NCBI RefSeq assembly: GCF_020216025.1
Contig: NZ_JAIWNC010000017.1
Coordinates: 124,001 to 188,000 of the forward strand
DNA: 64,000 nucleotides
Direction: 5' to 3'
Origin: Jidongwangia harbinensis
GTDB lineage: Bacteria; Actinomycetota; Actinomycetes; Mycobacteriales; Micromonosporaceae
Shown here piece after piece: positions 24,578 to 33,572 of this stretch (the first letter of the stretch is position 1; every line of letters begins with the position of its first letter). The translations under genes and the position numbers were made by a program. The notes under the pieces are model-generated. The model was not told where the DNA came from. It was given only the letters and a program-made list of their open reading frames with translations, and did no database searches.

Positions 24578-25953
24578 CTAGTACCGCAACGGCAGTAAGC
24601 AGGCGAGACGTCTTCATGATCGGCTCGTTGGGCATGGTGTGACTGATGTCGATGTTGCGGTGTGGTCGGCGGAGCTGGATCGGTTGCATGCCCGTTTCGC
24701 GGGCCGGTTCGCGCGCTCGGAGCCACGTCGGCGGGCCCGGCAGTATCTGTCTGGGCTGGTCGCGGGCTTGGACCGTACCAATGGCTGGACTCTGGCTGAA
24801 CAGGCCGGCGACCTGACGCCGGATGGTATGCAACGCCTGCTGCGCTGGGCTGACTGGGACGTCGACGCCGTGCGCGATGAGGTCCGTGACTACGTGATCG
24901 AGCATCTCGGTGACCCGCAGGGTGTGCTGATCATCGACGACACCGGCTTTCTGAAGAAGGGTGTCAAATCGGCGGGTGTGGCCCGGCAATACTCCGGGAC
25001 CGCGGGGCGGATCGAGAACTGCCAGGTGGGTGTGTTCATGGCCTACCGCTCGAACAAAGGTCATGCGCTGATCGACCGGCAGTTGTATTTGCCGCAGGCC
25101 TGGACCGACGACCGCGACCGGTGCCGGACCGCGGGCGTCCCGGACGAGGTCGAGTTCGCGACGAAGGTTCAGATGGCCCGCGAGATGTTGGCCCGGGCGT
25201 TCGCCGCCGGGGTGCCGGCCGGCTGGGTGACGATGGACGAGGCTTACGGCCAATCGAAATCGCTGCGAGTGTTCATGGAGGAGCACGACCAGCCGCACGT
25301 GGTCGCGACCCGCCGCAACGACGACGTGGTCACCACCAGCATGGGCTTCGCCCGGGTCGACACCTTGATCGCGTCGCTACCCGCACGGGCCTGGTCGCGG
25401 ATCTCGTGCGGGGCCGGGGCTCACGGCCCCCGCGAGTACGACTGGGCGCGGGTGCCGATCCGGGTGTTCTGGCGTGCCGGGCGTGGGCATTGGCTGCTCG
25501 CCCGTCGCAACATCAGCACGGGCGAGCTGGCCTACTACGTCTGCTACGGACCCCGGAAACCCGGCTGATGGACCTGGCGCGGGTCGCCGGCAGCCGCTGG
25601 GCGGTCGAGGAATGTTTCCAGCAGGCCAAGAACCAGGCCGGCCTCGACGAATACCAAGTTCGCGACTGGCGAGCCTGGCACGCCCACATCACCTTGTCCA
25701 TGGCCGCGTTCGCGTGGCTCGTAGTCGCCAGAACCCTTGCCGCAAAAGGGGAACCAGCACCGGCGACGAGATGATGATCGGCTTCACGGTACCGGAAATC
25801 CGACGCCTCATCGCCGCACTGTTCGTGCGCCGCCCTCGGCCACCACACGTCTGGTGGTGGTCACGCTGGCGCCGCCGACGCCAGCACCAAGCCCGCCTCA
25901 GCCACTACAAACGCCGAGGCTACGCCCTCCGATGAGTGCCGTTGCAGTATTAG
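24578..25953 (+). mobile_element. IS701-family insertion sequence
   Basis: Terminal inverted repeats: CTAGTACCGCAACGGCA at 24578 and, inverted, CTAATACTGCAACGGCA ending at 25953 (15 of 17 match). Length 1376 bp. The left end begins 24 bases after the caspase-Hsp70 stop. The element carries a frameshifted transposase. The terminal CTAG/TTAG tetranucleotides fit the YTAR target preference of IS701, but they are not identical, so a duplicated target is not proven. Confidence 0.85.
24639..25935 (+). pseudogene. IS701-family transposase, two frameshifts
   Basis: DDE transposase. The first frame (24639-25568) gives 309 residues with VLIIDDTGFLKKG (first Asp) and VTMDEAYGQ (second Asp). The C-terminal part (RWAVEECFQQAKN, catalytic Glu) is in the frame -1 relative to it from about 25550. 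The last segment (MIGFTVPEIRRLIAAL) is in a third frame from about 25765. Either two point deletions inactivated it or the first shift is programmed; the second makes full-length protein unlikely. Confidence 0.85.
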
Positions 25954-26468
25954 TGCCCGGTCCCGGGGGTGTAGAGGTCGTCCTCGGTGACGACCGGGGC
26001 GAGGTCGTCCTCCGGGCGGCCGACCCGCGCGGCCGAGCCGAACATCGAGCCGCGGGCCGGGTGCACCGGGGCGAAGGATGCGAAGCCGCGGCGCTGCGGG
26101 ATGTCGTCGTAGACCGCCTCCATGCCGCCGCGCAGCAGGTAGGTCTCGTGCCAGAAGCCGGTGCCGCCGCTGTCGCGAAGAAAGTCGCGCCACCACAGGC
26201 GGTGCGGCTCGGAGCGGGCCCAGGACAGCAGCGCGGGCAGGTCCCGCCAGTACTGGCGGATGCCGAGGTGCATCGGGAACAACGACCAGAAGAGCGGCTC
26301 GTGCGCGAGCAGCCCCTCCGGCATGTCGTCCGACCGGTCGATTCGCGGGCCACGGGCCATCAGGGTGCGCAGGCCGTAGAGCCGGTTGACGCGCATACCC
26401 AGATAGACCACCACCAGGTCGGGATAGGACGACAGGTCAACGGTCTCTCGATTGACGCGGCTCAGCAT
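25950..26468 (-). CDS. DUF4188-type monooxygenase-like protein
   Basis: 172 residues from ATG 26468 (AAGGGGA upstream). It begins VNRETVDLSSYPDLVVVYLG and contains RQYWRDLPALLSWARSEPH, WRDFLRDSGGTGFWHETY and FAPVHPARGSMF, the conserved blocks of DUF4188 (dimeric alpha-beta barrel, phenylacetaldoxime dehydratase/monooxygenase-like). The TAA stop lies in the terminal repeat of IS701, so the last few residues may have been altered by the insertion. Function unknown; possibly heme-associated. Confidence 0.8.
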   Translation of the reverse strand: MLSRVNRETVDLSSYPDLVVVYLGMRVNRLYGLRTLMARGPRIDRSDDMPEGLLAHEPLFWSLFPMHLGIRQYWRDLPALLSWARSEPHRLWWRDFLRDSGGTGFWHETYLLRGGMEAVYDDIPQRRGFASFAPVHPARGSMFGSAARVGRPEDDLAPVVTEDDLYTPGTGH

Positions 26469-26946
26469 CGCGGGATCCCCTTCAGGTCAGCATCCTCCGA
26501 TGGTAAGGCCGCGCACCGACCACCTACTTGATGCGCACCGGCGAATGGCGTGGAGGATCGCGCGGCATGCCCATACTGAGCTTGTCGACGATGTCGCCAC
26601 CGAAGGCGAATCTGGTTAAGGCCACGGAACCGGGTAGGCGAACATCCGCTCATCGGCATGTCCGCGCGCCCGTGCCGGGTGTAGCGGCACTGCCGTTCTA
26701 CGTGCGGGTCGAGGCAAGGTTGTAGGCCCCGCGGGCGCGATGATCGACGACGTACTGCACGCCGACCACCGCAGCTTTGATCAGCGAGCGACGCTAGCCT
26801 CCGTCTTTCATTGAGCGCCGCTGCTTGAGCCAGCTGTTGATCGAGGTGGCGGGTTTTGGTGTTGACCTTGTCCGGGCAGGTGGTGTCGCCCGGCCGGAGG
26901 CCGGGTTTCTCCGTGGGTCCTGGTCACTGGTGCGGCGGATTCGGTG
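26469..26946. other. region without a recognised gene
   Basis: 478 bases between the DUF4188 gene and the IS1380 remnant. No ORF has convincing composition. At 26889-26905 CCCGGCC-GGA-GGCCGGG followed by TTT is a terminator-like hairpin on the plus strand, probably belonging to the IS1380 end. Confidence 0.5.
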
Positions 26947-27600
26947 TCAGGTAACGGGTTCGGGTAGCGCGGCGAGGCGTTCGAAGGCTCGGATGAGCTC
27001 GTTGGTCCAGGGCCAGTCGGCGGCGATGCGCAGAGTGGTGGTGCGGGCGGTCCGGGTGATTTTCGAGGCGACGTGCAACAGCCGGTAGCGCAGTTTCTTC
27101 GGCTCGGCGGCGGCCATCGCGCCGTCCAGGAGCAGGGGCTGGGTCCAGCAGAGCAGGTGGATACCGGTCAGGGCGAGTTCGAGCCACGCTTGGTTGATCG
27201 CGAAGGTCCGTGACGGGAACCGGCCGAACCCGGTGGTTTTGCCGGTGCGGATGCGGTCCTCGACCCGGGCGTGGCAACGGTGCCGGACTTCCAGAAACTG
27301 GATCGAACCACCACCATGGGGTGTGTCGATGGCGAAGACTTGGTGGCGCATCCCGTTGACCTGGTCGAACAGCGACAGTTGCGCGCCGGGGTGCGGGCGT
27401 TCCCGGCGGCAGATCAATCTCGTGCCGGCCGGGAACGAGGCCAGCACACCCGGGTCGAGATAGTCAGTGAGCTCGACCAGTTCCGCGCCGTCGCGCAGGC
27501 TGCCATCGCAGTCGAGAGCCGGCACCCAATCGGAGGCGGTGGTGATCGCGGCCCGGATCGGTCGGAACCTTTTTCGTGTCCCTCGTTGACGGATGTCCAG
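26947..27600 (-). pseudogene. IS1380-family transposase, N-terminally truncated
   Basis: The C-terminal half reads RRERPHPGAQLSLFDQ, HRCHARVEDRIRTGKTTGFG, AWLELALTGIHLL, EPKKLRYRLLHVASKI and WPWTNELIRAFERL, the conserved C-terminal blocks of IS1380 transposases. The frame remains open upstream to about 27600 (RFRPIRAAITTASDW), but the N-terminal DDE domain is missing. It ends normally with ALPEPVT at 26947. Deletion remnant next to the PadR promoter. Confidence 0.8.
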
Positions 27601-27819
27601 CGTACTCGACGTCCGCGTGTCCTTCCGAAGCTCGGTAGCCGCGCTATCCGACGCCGGCTCGACGGCGCTGCCGCACCGTACTCAGGTGGCGCGCCGCCGC
27701 AGACGCGGCTTGCCGACGGTGGCCTCGCCCGGACCGGTGTCCGACCGGAGGCTCGCGGGCCGTTCCAGCCGCTCGTTCGTGACTTCTGGCGCGCCTCGCC
27801 GACCGTATTCGCGTCCGTC

Positions 27820-27855
27820 TTCGCCGATAGGACGATCAACTGTATATTGGCGGTC
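27820..27855 (+). promoter_or_regulatory. promoter for a leaderless padR-like transcript
   Basis: TATATT at 27843-27848 is an excellent -10 box 7 bases before the ATG at 27856; TTCGCC at 27820-27825 is a weak -35 with 17-base spacing. No Shine-Dalgarno is present, so transcription should start at or next to the ATG. Confidence 0.55.
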
Positions 27856-28197
27856 ATGGCGAGCATGCAGCGACCGAGCTTTCTGATCCTGTCGGCGCTC
27901 GCTCCGGCCCCGCTGCACGGGTACGCGGTGATCAAGGAAGTGGCGCGGCTGTCGGACGGCAGGACCCGCCTCGCCGCCGGCACGTTGTATGCGGCACTCG
28001 ACCGGCTCAACGACGAGGGCCTCGTCCAGGTCGACCGTGAGGAGACTGTCGACGGCCGGCTCCGCCGCTACTACCGGCTGACCGATCCGGGCATCGCCGC
28101 ACTGGCCGCCGAGGCCGAGCAGATGCGCCGCGACGCACGGATGGTCACCCAACGGTTGAGCGGAGCCCGCCCCGCCGGTGCGCCCCGCCCGGCCTGA
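27856..28197 (+). CDS. PadR-family transcriptional regulator
   Basis: 113 residues from ATG 27856 (ATG 27865 possible). Winged helix: FLILSALAPAPLHGYAVIKE, then LAAGTLYAALDRLNDEGLV (recognition helix) and RLRRYYRLTDPG (wing). A short C-terminal dimerisation helix is present. Typical of the small PadR group that controls an adjacent membrane-protein gene, here 41 bases downstream. The promoter overlaps an AT-rich site that may be autoregulated. Confidence 0.9.
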   Translation: MASMQRPSFLILSALAPAPLHGYAVIKEVARLSDGRTRLAAGTLYAALDRLNDEGLVQVDREETVDGRLRRYYRLTDPGIAALAAEAEQMRRDARMVTQRLSGARPAGAPRPA

Positions 28198-28238
28198 ATC
28201 GACCCCCGGTGCCATCGCCGGCCCCTGAAGGGAGCCAC

Positions 28239-29306
28239 ATGCCCGACGACCTCCGCACCATGCGTCTGGCCCGCCGGTACCGGCGGTGGTTGTTGGCCTA
28301 CCCGCGAACGTATCGGCACGAGCGTGGCCCGGAGATTCTCGCGACGCTGCTCGACGCCGCCGATCCTGACCGGTCGCGGCCGGCCGCGCGCGAGGCCGCT
28401 CTGCTGCTGCGGCACGGCCTCGGACGACGTCTCGCCGAGTTCGGGCGTCGGGCGTTCGTGATCGCGGCCTTCGCGGCCGTGCTCGGTGGGCTGAGCGGGA
28501 TCGCGCTCGGCTCGTGGCTGGCCTGGCGGGACGTGGACCCGATGGCGCCGGACAAGACCACAGCGATCGGCCTCGCGCCCACGGTCCTGCCGGTGCCTTT
28601 CGACGACCGGGTCGACCAGTTCGGGCGGCACACCTTCTGGAACCCGTACAGCAGGAACTCTCTGTTCGGCGGGACCGGCGTACGTGTCGGCCGGACCAGT
28701 GTGACCGGCATGATGCCCCCGCAGACCGGCGTGGAGCAGCTTGCCGCCGCCGTCACCCGGCAGATGCGCGCACACGGCTGGCAGGACGTGCGGACCGCGG
28801 TCCGGCGCACTGGCCCGCAGACTGCGCCCGCCGCTTTCGCCGAGGTGACCGGCACGCGCACCGGCTATCTCGCCGCAGTGCAGATCTCCCAGGCCGCCAA
28901 CCCGTCCGCCCTGACCCTCGACCTGATGTGGTCCGAGCCGCCCGGCCACCTGCGCGACACCATCCTCGGCGGCCTGGCCGGCGCTCTGCTCGGCGCTCTG
29001 CTCGGGCTCTACACCTCGAAGCGCATGCGCCGCTTCCGGCCTGGCAGGCAGCGGGCGTACTCCAGACTCTGCGTTGCCACGCTGCTGATGCTCGCCCCGG
29101 CCTGTCTGGGCAACATTCCCACCTCGACCGGCTCCCTGCTGGCCAACACCCACCGCAACGGCCCCGGTCCCTCGGTGTACTGGGGCGGTTTCGTGTTCTT
29201 CGGGGCCGAGCCGCTCGCGATCCTGTCGCTGGTCCCGATCCTCGCGATCGTCGTCTGCTGCGTCTGGCCACAGCGGGCAACCGTCCGCACGCCCACCACG
29301 GCCTGA
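28239..29306 (+). CDS. PadR-linked integral membrane protein
   Basis: 355 residues from ATG 28239 (AAGGGAG five bases upstream). The N-terminal basic amphipathic segment (RYRRWLLAYPRTYRHERGPE) is the standard prefix of PadR-associated proteins in actinobacteria. One TM follows at about 75-98, an extracytoplasmic domain of about 150 residues, and then three TM helices. No enzymatic motif is seen. Probably regulated by, and maybe signalling for, the PadR repressor. Confidence 0.75.
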   Translation: MPDDLRTMRLARRYRRWLLAYPRTYRHERGPEILATLLDAADPDRSRPAAREAALLLRHGLGRRLAEFGRRAFVIAAFAAVLGGLSGIALGSWLAWRDVDPMAPDKTTAIGLAPTVLPVPFDDRVDQFGRHTFWNPYSRNSLFGGTGVRVGRTSVTGMMPPQTGVEQLAAAVTRQMRAHGWQDVRTAVRRTGPQTAPAAFAEVTGTRTGYLAAVQISQAANPSALTLDLMWSEPPGHLRDTILGGLAGALLGALLGLYTSKRMRRFRPGRQRAYSRLCVATLLMLAPACLGNIPTSTGSLLANTHRNGPGPSVYWGGFVFFGAEPLAILSLVPILAIVVCCVWPQRATVRTPTTA

Positions 29307-29329
29307 GCGCAAAGCGGAGCGGGATGAGC

Positions 29330-29473
29330 GTCACCTCGCCAGTTATGGCGTACGGCGTCCTGGAACCAGGACTCGGGCAGGTTGGCGTGGCCCCAGACGA
29401 TGATCTGCATGTCGGGCGCGATTTCCCCTGTTACGTCGCGCATGAGTTCGAAGAGGCGGCACGACTGTTTCAC
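29330..29473 (-). pseudogene. C-terminal fragment of a DUF3732-like ATPase
   Basis: From ATG 29473: LCELMR-type LFELMRDVTGEIAPDMQIIV, then WGHANLPESWFQDAVRHNWR, resembling the end of coiled-coil DUF3732 ATPases. Nothing of the upstream body remains. The identification rests on a short stretch. Confidence 0.4.
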
Positions 29474-29553
29474 CGGATCAGAAGCTGCGCTCGAGCCAGT
29501 CCACGCGTGCAGCCCGTGACCGGATCGAGTTCGCGAGATAGCCTCGCCACGTG

Positions 29554-29669
29554 ATGGCCGTTCGCCTCAGCGAAACGCCGGACGGACGGCAGTGGCTGGA
29601 CAATTTCCTACCCAGCGACGCCCTGCAGCTACGCGACTGCTTGATTCCCTGCGGTTCGTCTCCTCGAAC
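29554..29669 (+). pseudogene. N-terminal fragment, possible PRTase-like gene cut by IS5
   Basis: ATG 29554 begins MAVRLSETPDGRQWLDNFLP, then the frame shifts at about 29635 to LDSLRFVSSNK before the IS5 end at 29670. The opening resembles predicted conflict-system phosphoribosyltransferase-like proteins. Only about 38 residues survive, so the family is a guess. Confidence 0.35.
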
Positions 29670-30480
29670 AAGGGCGTGTCTCAGATGGATAGTTGTTGAT
29701 CTGCGCCATGATCTTCGGTTCGTGACGGACGACATGATCCGGACCTGGGCACCGATGACTTCTGGCAGGTCGCGCAGCCGTTGATCCCGGTGCCGGCGAA
29801 GCGGCCGCAGGGCGGCGGGAAACGTCGAGCCGACGACCGGGCAGTCCTCGCCGCGATCGTGTACCTGGTCCAAGCAGGCTGTTCCTGGTGGAAGCTCCCG
29901 GCCCGCCTGCATCACCAGTTCCTGAACCAGCTCGGGGTCATCGAAGAGATCGACTGGTCGCGGGCCGTGGTGGACTCCATCGCGGTCCGCTCATTAGGGG
30001 GCCGCTCACCGGCCCGAACCCCGTCGACCGGGGCAAGCCCGGGTCGAAGATCCACGTCCTGTGCGACCGCTGCGGCACACCACTGACCGTGCTGATCTCC
30101 CGCCGCGAACACCCACGAGTCACAGCTGATGGTGTGTCCCTGCTGGACTCGATCGCCCCGATCCGCGGCCCGCCCGGCAGGCCACGGCACCGACCCGGCA
30201 AGCTGCACGCCGACAAGGCCTACGACCAGCCCGCCCTCCGTACCGAGATCCGCCACCGCGGTATCACCGTGCGGATCGCCCGCAAAGGCATCGAAGCCTC
30301 CCACCGCCTCGGCCGGCACCGCTGGATAGTCGAGGCCTGCCTGTCCTGGCTGCTGCGCAACCGCCGCCTCATCCGCCGCTACGACCGCAAACCCGAACAC
30401 TTCCAAGCCTTCGCCAACCTCGCCAGCGCCCTACTCGCCTACCGCCGACTCCGCAAAGCAACCAACTGAGGCACGCCCTT
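29670..30480 (+). mobile_element. IS5-family insertion sequence, defective
   Basis: Terminal repeats AAGGGCGTGTCTCAGATGG (29670) and inverted AAGGGCGTGCCTCAGTTGG (ending 30480), 17 of 19 matching. Length 811 bp. No target duplication is evident. It carries a broken transposase, so it is unlikely to move on its own. Confidence 0.85.
29781..30469 (+). pseudogene. IS5-family transposase, deleted and frameshifted
   Basis: Frame one (29781-30086) encodes the N-terminus with KRRADDRAVLAAIVYLVQAG and DWSRAVVDSIAVR (catalytic Asp). Compared with the family, about 25 residues are missing after SWWKLP (PARLHHQFLNQL follows directly). The second half (29888-30469 frame) has TGPNPVDRGKPGSKIHVL, KLHADKAYD and GRHRWIVEACLSWL. 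The shift is at about 29995. Confidence 0.85.
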
Positions 30481-30626
30481 AGCTGCGCGCACCGGACACG
30501 CGCACAACGCGACGACGTCCATGACGTCTGCGCCGCCATGCGAGCAGTGTCGTAGGCGAACGACGAGCCATTCCACGCGTAGGTGTATGTGACCGCGGGC
30601 CTTACCCCCGGATCTTGGACACGGGT

Positions 30627-30773
30627 TCAGGCGGCTGGGGCCAGCGTAACTCGGCGCCCTTGCGGGGTCTCGCGTTTGGAGGTCGCGTTGAACGACTCGG
30701 CCCGAGCGTTGTCGGCCGAGCCACCCACTTTGCTCATCGATTGACGCACCCCCAACGGTGCAGGCGGGCCGCT
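30627..30773 (-). pseudogene. IS3-family transposase C-terminal remnant
   Basis: QSMSKVGGSADNARAESFNA and SKRETPQG match the end of an IS3/rve integrase core (S.GN..DNA.AES; the last catalytic Glu is in AES). No inverted repeats or upstream domain can be seen. The surrounding 30481-30960 has nothing else recognisable. Confidence 0.7.
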
Positions 30774-30795
30774 CCACATGACAAGTGCGGCTTGG

Positions 30796-32008
30796 TCAGA
30801 ACCCAATGAGCGGCAGCCCGCAGCGCGGTCCCTCCCCCGTTCGACGACAGAACCGCCTGACACCACTGCGGCCGGGCTGCTCACCGCCGCAGCCCTGGGC
30901 AGTGGCCGGCTCGATGCACTTCACCTGGTCACCCGAGTCCACCGGGTACTCCATCCTGCTGTCAGGCAGCTGGATCGTCGCTGGGGCGAAGAGGTGTTCG
31001 GCGCCGGCGACTTCGGTACAGGGCGAAGGCGGTCTCGATGTTGGCCTCGGCACCCGAGTTCGGGCTGACCCCGCGGTTGCTGACGCCGTCGTACGCGATA
31101 TGCCGACGCGGGTCGTACACCGGCGATGCGGCTGCGTTGCGTCCGTGGAACCACGCTCGCGCGAGGTCCGCCAGCTCCGCGGCACGCGGGTCGCCGCGGG
31201 CTTGGTGCACCGCGTCAAAGGCGGCGACCGCGCAGCTCACCTCGTACGGTGTGGTCGGTTCCGGTCCGGCGAAGCCGGCCGCGACAGCGGGGCCGAAATG
31301 CTCGAACGCGGAGGCGATGGCGATCTCGGCCAGGTGCGGCCGGTCGAAGACGGCGGCGACGCGCAGCAGCGCCCGTTCCTGGTGGTGGCCCCAAAAGCGT
31401 GGCTTTGTCAGGTCGTCGGCCAGGGTCTGGCCGACACGGTGCCCGGCGAGCGCCTCGGCCGCATCCCGGCAGAAGCGGGCCGCCTGCGGATCCTGGGTGA
31501 CCCGCCAGTAGTCGAGCTCGGCTTCGATCGCCACGGCCAGCGCGCCAGGAGACCGGTATTCGTGCAGCCACGGCCGCCCGAGCAGAAAGCTACGACTCAT
31601 CTGCGCGGACGGGAACGACCGCAGGCTGGTCGCCACCGCACGCATGGCTCGTGCCGTCCACCACGGGCCGCCGGGCTGGGACGTCGGTGCGCTGAGGTTC
31701 GGCGTGCCCGTCCAGTCGAGGATGAAGTTCGTGAACGCCCCGTCGTCGCGTTGCATCCGCTGGATGAAGGCGAGCAGTCCGGCGATCTCGGCTGCCAGCC
31801 ACGGTGTTCGGCACTCACGCCACATCCGGCAGTAGAGCACCACCGCCCTGGCGGCATCGTCGAGGCAGGCGACACCCTCAAACTCCCCGTCGTTCGCCGC
31901 GACGTGGCAAAAACCGGTGCCCTCGGGCTCTGCGTAGACGGCGAGTGCCTGCGCCGGAGGCTCCCCGCCGGGCAGCTGCCGAGTCAGGAACCTGAGGTGC
32001 GCCAGCAT
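30796..32008 (-). CDS. Uncharacterised helical (six-hairpin-like) protein, C-terminal frameshift
   Basis: ATG 32008 lies one base after the stop of the upstream gene. The uninterrupted frame gives 348 residues, ending at 30962, and has repeated Ala-rich helical hairpins with GVACLDDAARAVVLYC, WHH-like FWGHHQER and SNRGVSPNSGAEANIETAFALYR. At about 31020 the natural-looking continuation (TEVAGAEHLFAPATIQLPDS) switches frame and runs on to 30796. So either the last about 75 residues are frameshifted or a recent base loss occurred. It resembles alpha/alpha-toroid glycosidases in general only. Confidence 0.6.
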
Positions 32009-32009
32009 C

Positions 32010-33551
32010 TCAGCCCAGCAATCTCTGCAGGTACGCGAGATCGAATACGGCGCCGGCTGCGTAGACGGCGGTGCCGACGTTCGCGCCGTCCGGCATCTCG
32101 GTGGTCGCCAGCCCTTCGGCCGGCAGCACCGCGTCCGTACCGTAGTTTTTCAGGAACCGGAAGCAGCGGGCCATGCCCAACTCACCGATCTTCCGCACCG
32201 GCAGGTGCGGCAGCTGATCTCCCAGCGACACCAGGGCCACCAGCGCGGCGACCGACTCGCGGAAGGTGGGATACATCATCCCCGCGCACCCCTCGAACAG
32301 TCCGCCGTTGACGGCGTTCCGGTACTGCATGAGGAGCATGGCGTGGACCATGTCTGCGCCTATCTGGCGAAACGGACCGCCCAGCCGAAAGGCGCTCTCC
32401 GCGGCCCGGGCCAGCAGCTCCGGCTGATGGAACATCTGCTGCACCGGGAAGCGCCCCAGCACAGTGAGCGCTTCGGCGGCCTCCACCCGAAACTCGTCAG
32501 CGCGATGTGGCAGCATCTCTGCGGCGGTGAGCATCACATCCGCGTAGAGCCCGCTCACCGCGATGTTGAGCCGGCCGCCCCGGTTCTCCCGCGTGGTCAC
32601 GTCGATGAATAGCGGGAAGATGTGCCGGACGTCTCGGCCGATTGTCAGCCAGGTCTCGACCGCTCGGGTGGCTTGCTCGCGCAGATTGTTGTTCTCAGGG
32701 AAGGCGGCACATAAGTACAGGATGTCGCCGAGGCTGGTCAACGCGTACCAGGTTTCCACCACGGCGTCCCCGTGCCCGGACCGGTCGCCCGCGCCCGCGT
32801 AGGTGTTCTCGAAGATGCCCATGGCCGGATTGAAGAAGCGCGGGATCACGTGCTCGGCGAGCCGCTGACTGATCCCGATGGCGCCCGGCAGCCGTAGCCG
32901 CTGTGCTGCCTGGTGCAGGGCACGGGAGATGCCCGCCTGGCAGATCAATTCGATGTACGCCTTCGGCTGCGCGTACATGGCGCGATGCTCGTCCAGCATG
33001 GAGTGGTAGGCGATCCCACCCAGCTGTCTGGCCAGCGGATGCATGGTGCGCTCCGAGGTGAGCGCGGCGAGGCAGCGCCCGGCCTGGTCCATCCAGTCGG
33101 GCCCGCTGCCCGATCGTGTCGGCAGCGGACTTAGCTGGAAACTCTGGGTGACCAGTGTTTCCAGCGCACGCCACTGGCTGGGCACCACATCGCTTCCCGA
33201 GCTCCACACCTTGAGCTCAACCTCGGAGCCCACTGTCCCGGTCGAGAAGAGACCCAGCTCCAGCACTCCCTGGCCAGGTACGACGTCCAACCGGCACTCG
33301 CGCCAGTCGACTGGACCGTCGGCCATCACCACCCATTGCATCTTCCGCGTGGGGTGGTAGTAGTACATGCCCGGAAAGCTGTTGCCGTTCCGGCCGGTAC
33401 AGTTCGCGACCGGACCGCTGACGCGGACCTCGTGCCATTGCGTCGCCTGACGGTAGGTGCGGGGATTTACCGGCTCCATGCCGAACCAGCTGCGGTCGAT
33501 CTCGACCACAAGCCGATCGGCGTGGCGCAAGACCTTGATTTCGTCCGGCAT
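32010..33551 (-). CDS. Uncharacterised beta-sandwich plus alpha/alpha-barrel protein
   Basis: 513 residues from ATG 33551. An N-terminal beta-rich part (about 1-125) is followed by a long helical Ala/Leu-rich body that looks like an alpha/alpha toroid, with AIGISQRLAEHVIPRF and FEGCAGMMYPTFRESVAALV. Neither a signal peptide nor a catalytic signature is obvious. It is the fourth gene of the caspase operon; the next gene starts two bases later, so it should be made together with it. Confidence 0.65.
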   Translation of the reverse strand: MPDEIKVLRHADRLVVEIDRSWFGMEPVNPRTYRQATQWHEVRVSGPVANCTGRNGNSFPGMYYYHPTRKMQWVVMADGPVDWRECRLDVVPGQGVLELGLFSTGTVGSEVELKVWSSGSDVVPSQWRALETLVTQSFQLSPLPTRSGSGPDWMDQAGRCLAALTSERTMHPLARQLGGIAYHSMLDEHRAMYAQPKAYIELICQAGISRALHQAAQRLRLPGAIGISQRLAEHVIPRFFNPAMGIFENTYAGAGDRSGHGDAVVETWYALTSLGDILYLCAAFPENNNLREQATRAVETWLTIGRDVRHIFPLFIDVTTRENRGGRLNIAVSGLYADVMLTAAEMLPHRADEFRVEAAEALTVLGRFPVQQMFHQPELLARAAESAFRLGGPFRQIGADMVHAMLLMQYRNAVNGGLFEGCAGMMYPTFRESVAALVALVSLGDQLPHLPVRKIGELGMARCFRFLKNYGTDAVLPAEGLATTEMPDGANVGTAVYAAGAVFDLAYLQRLLG

Positions 33552-33572
33552 GGCGGCATCCGATCGTCGTTG

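Noticed and set aside
29660..30490. Target-site duplication of the IS5 element
   Set aside because: Bases flanking the two ends do not match, so no duplication can be claimed.
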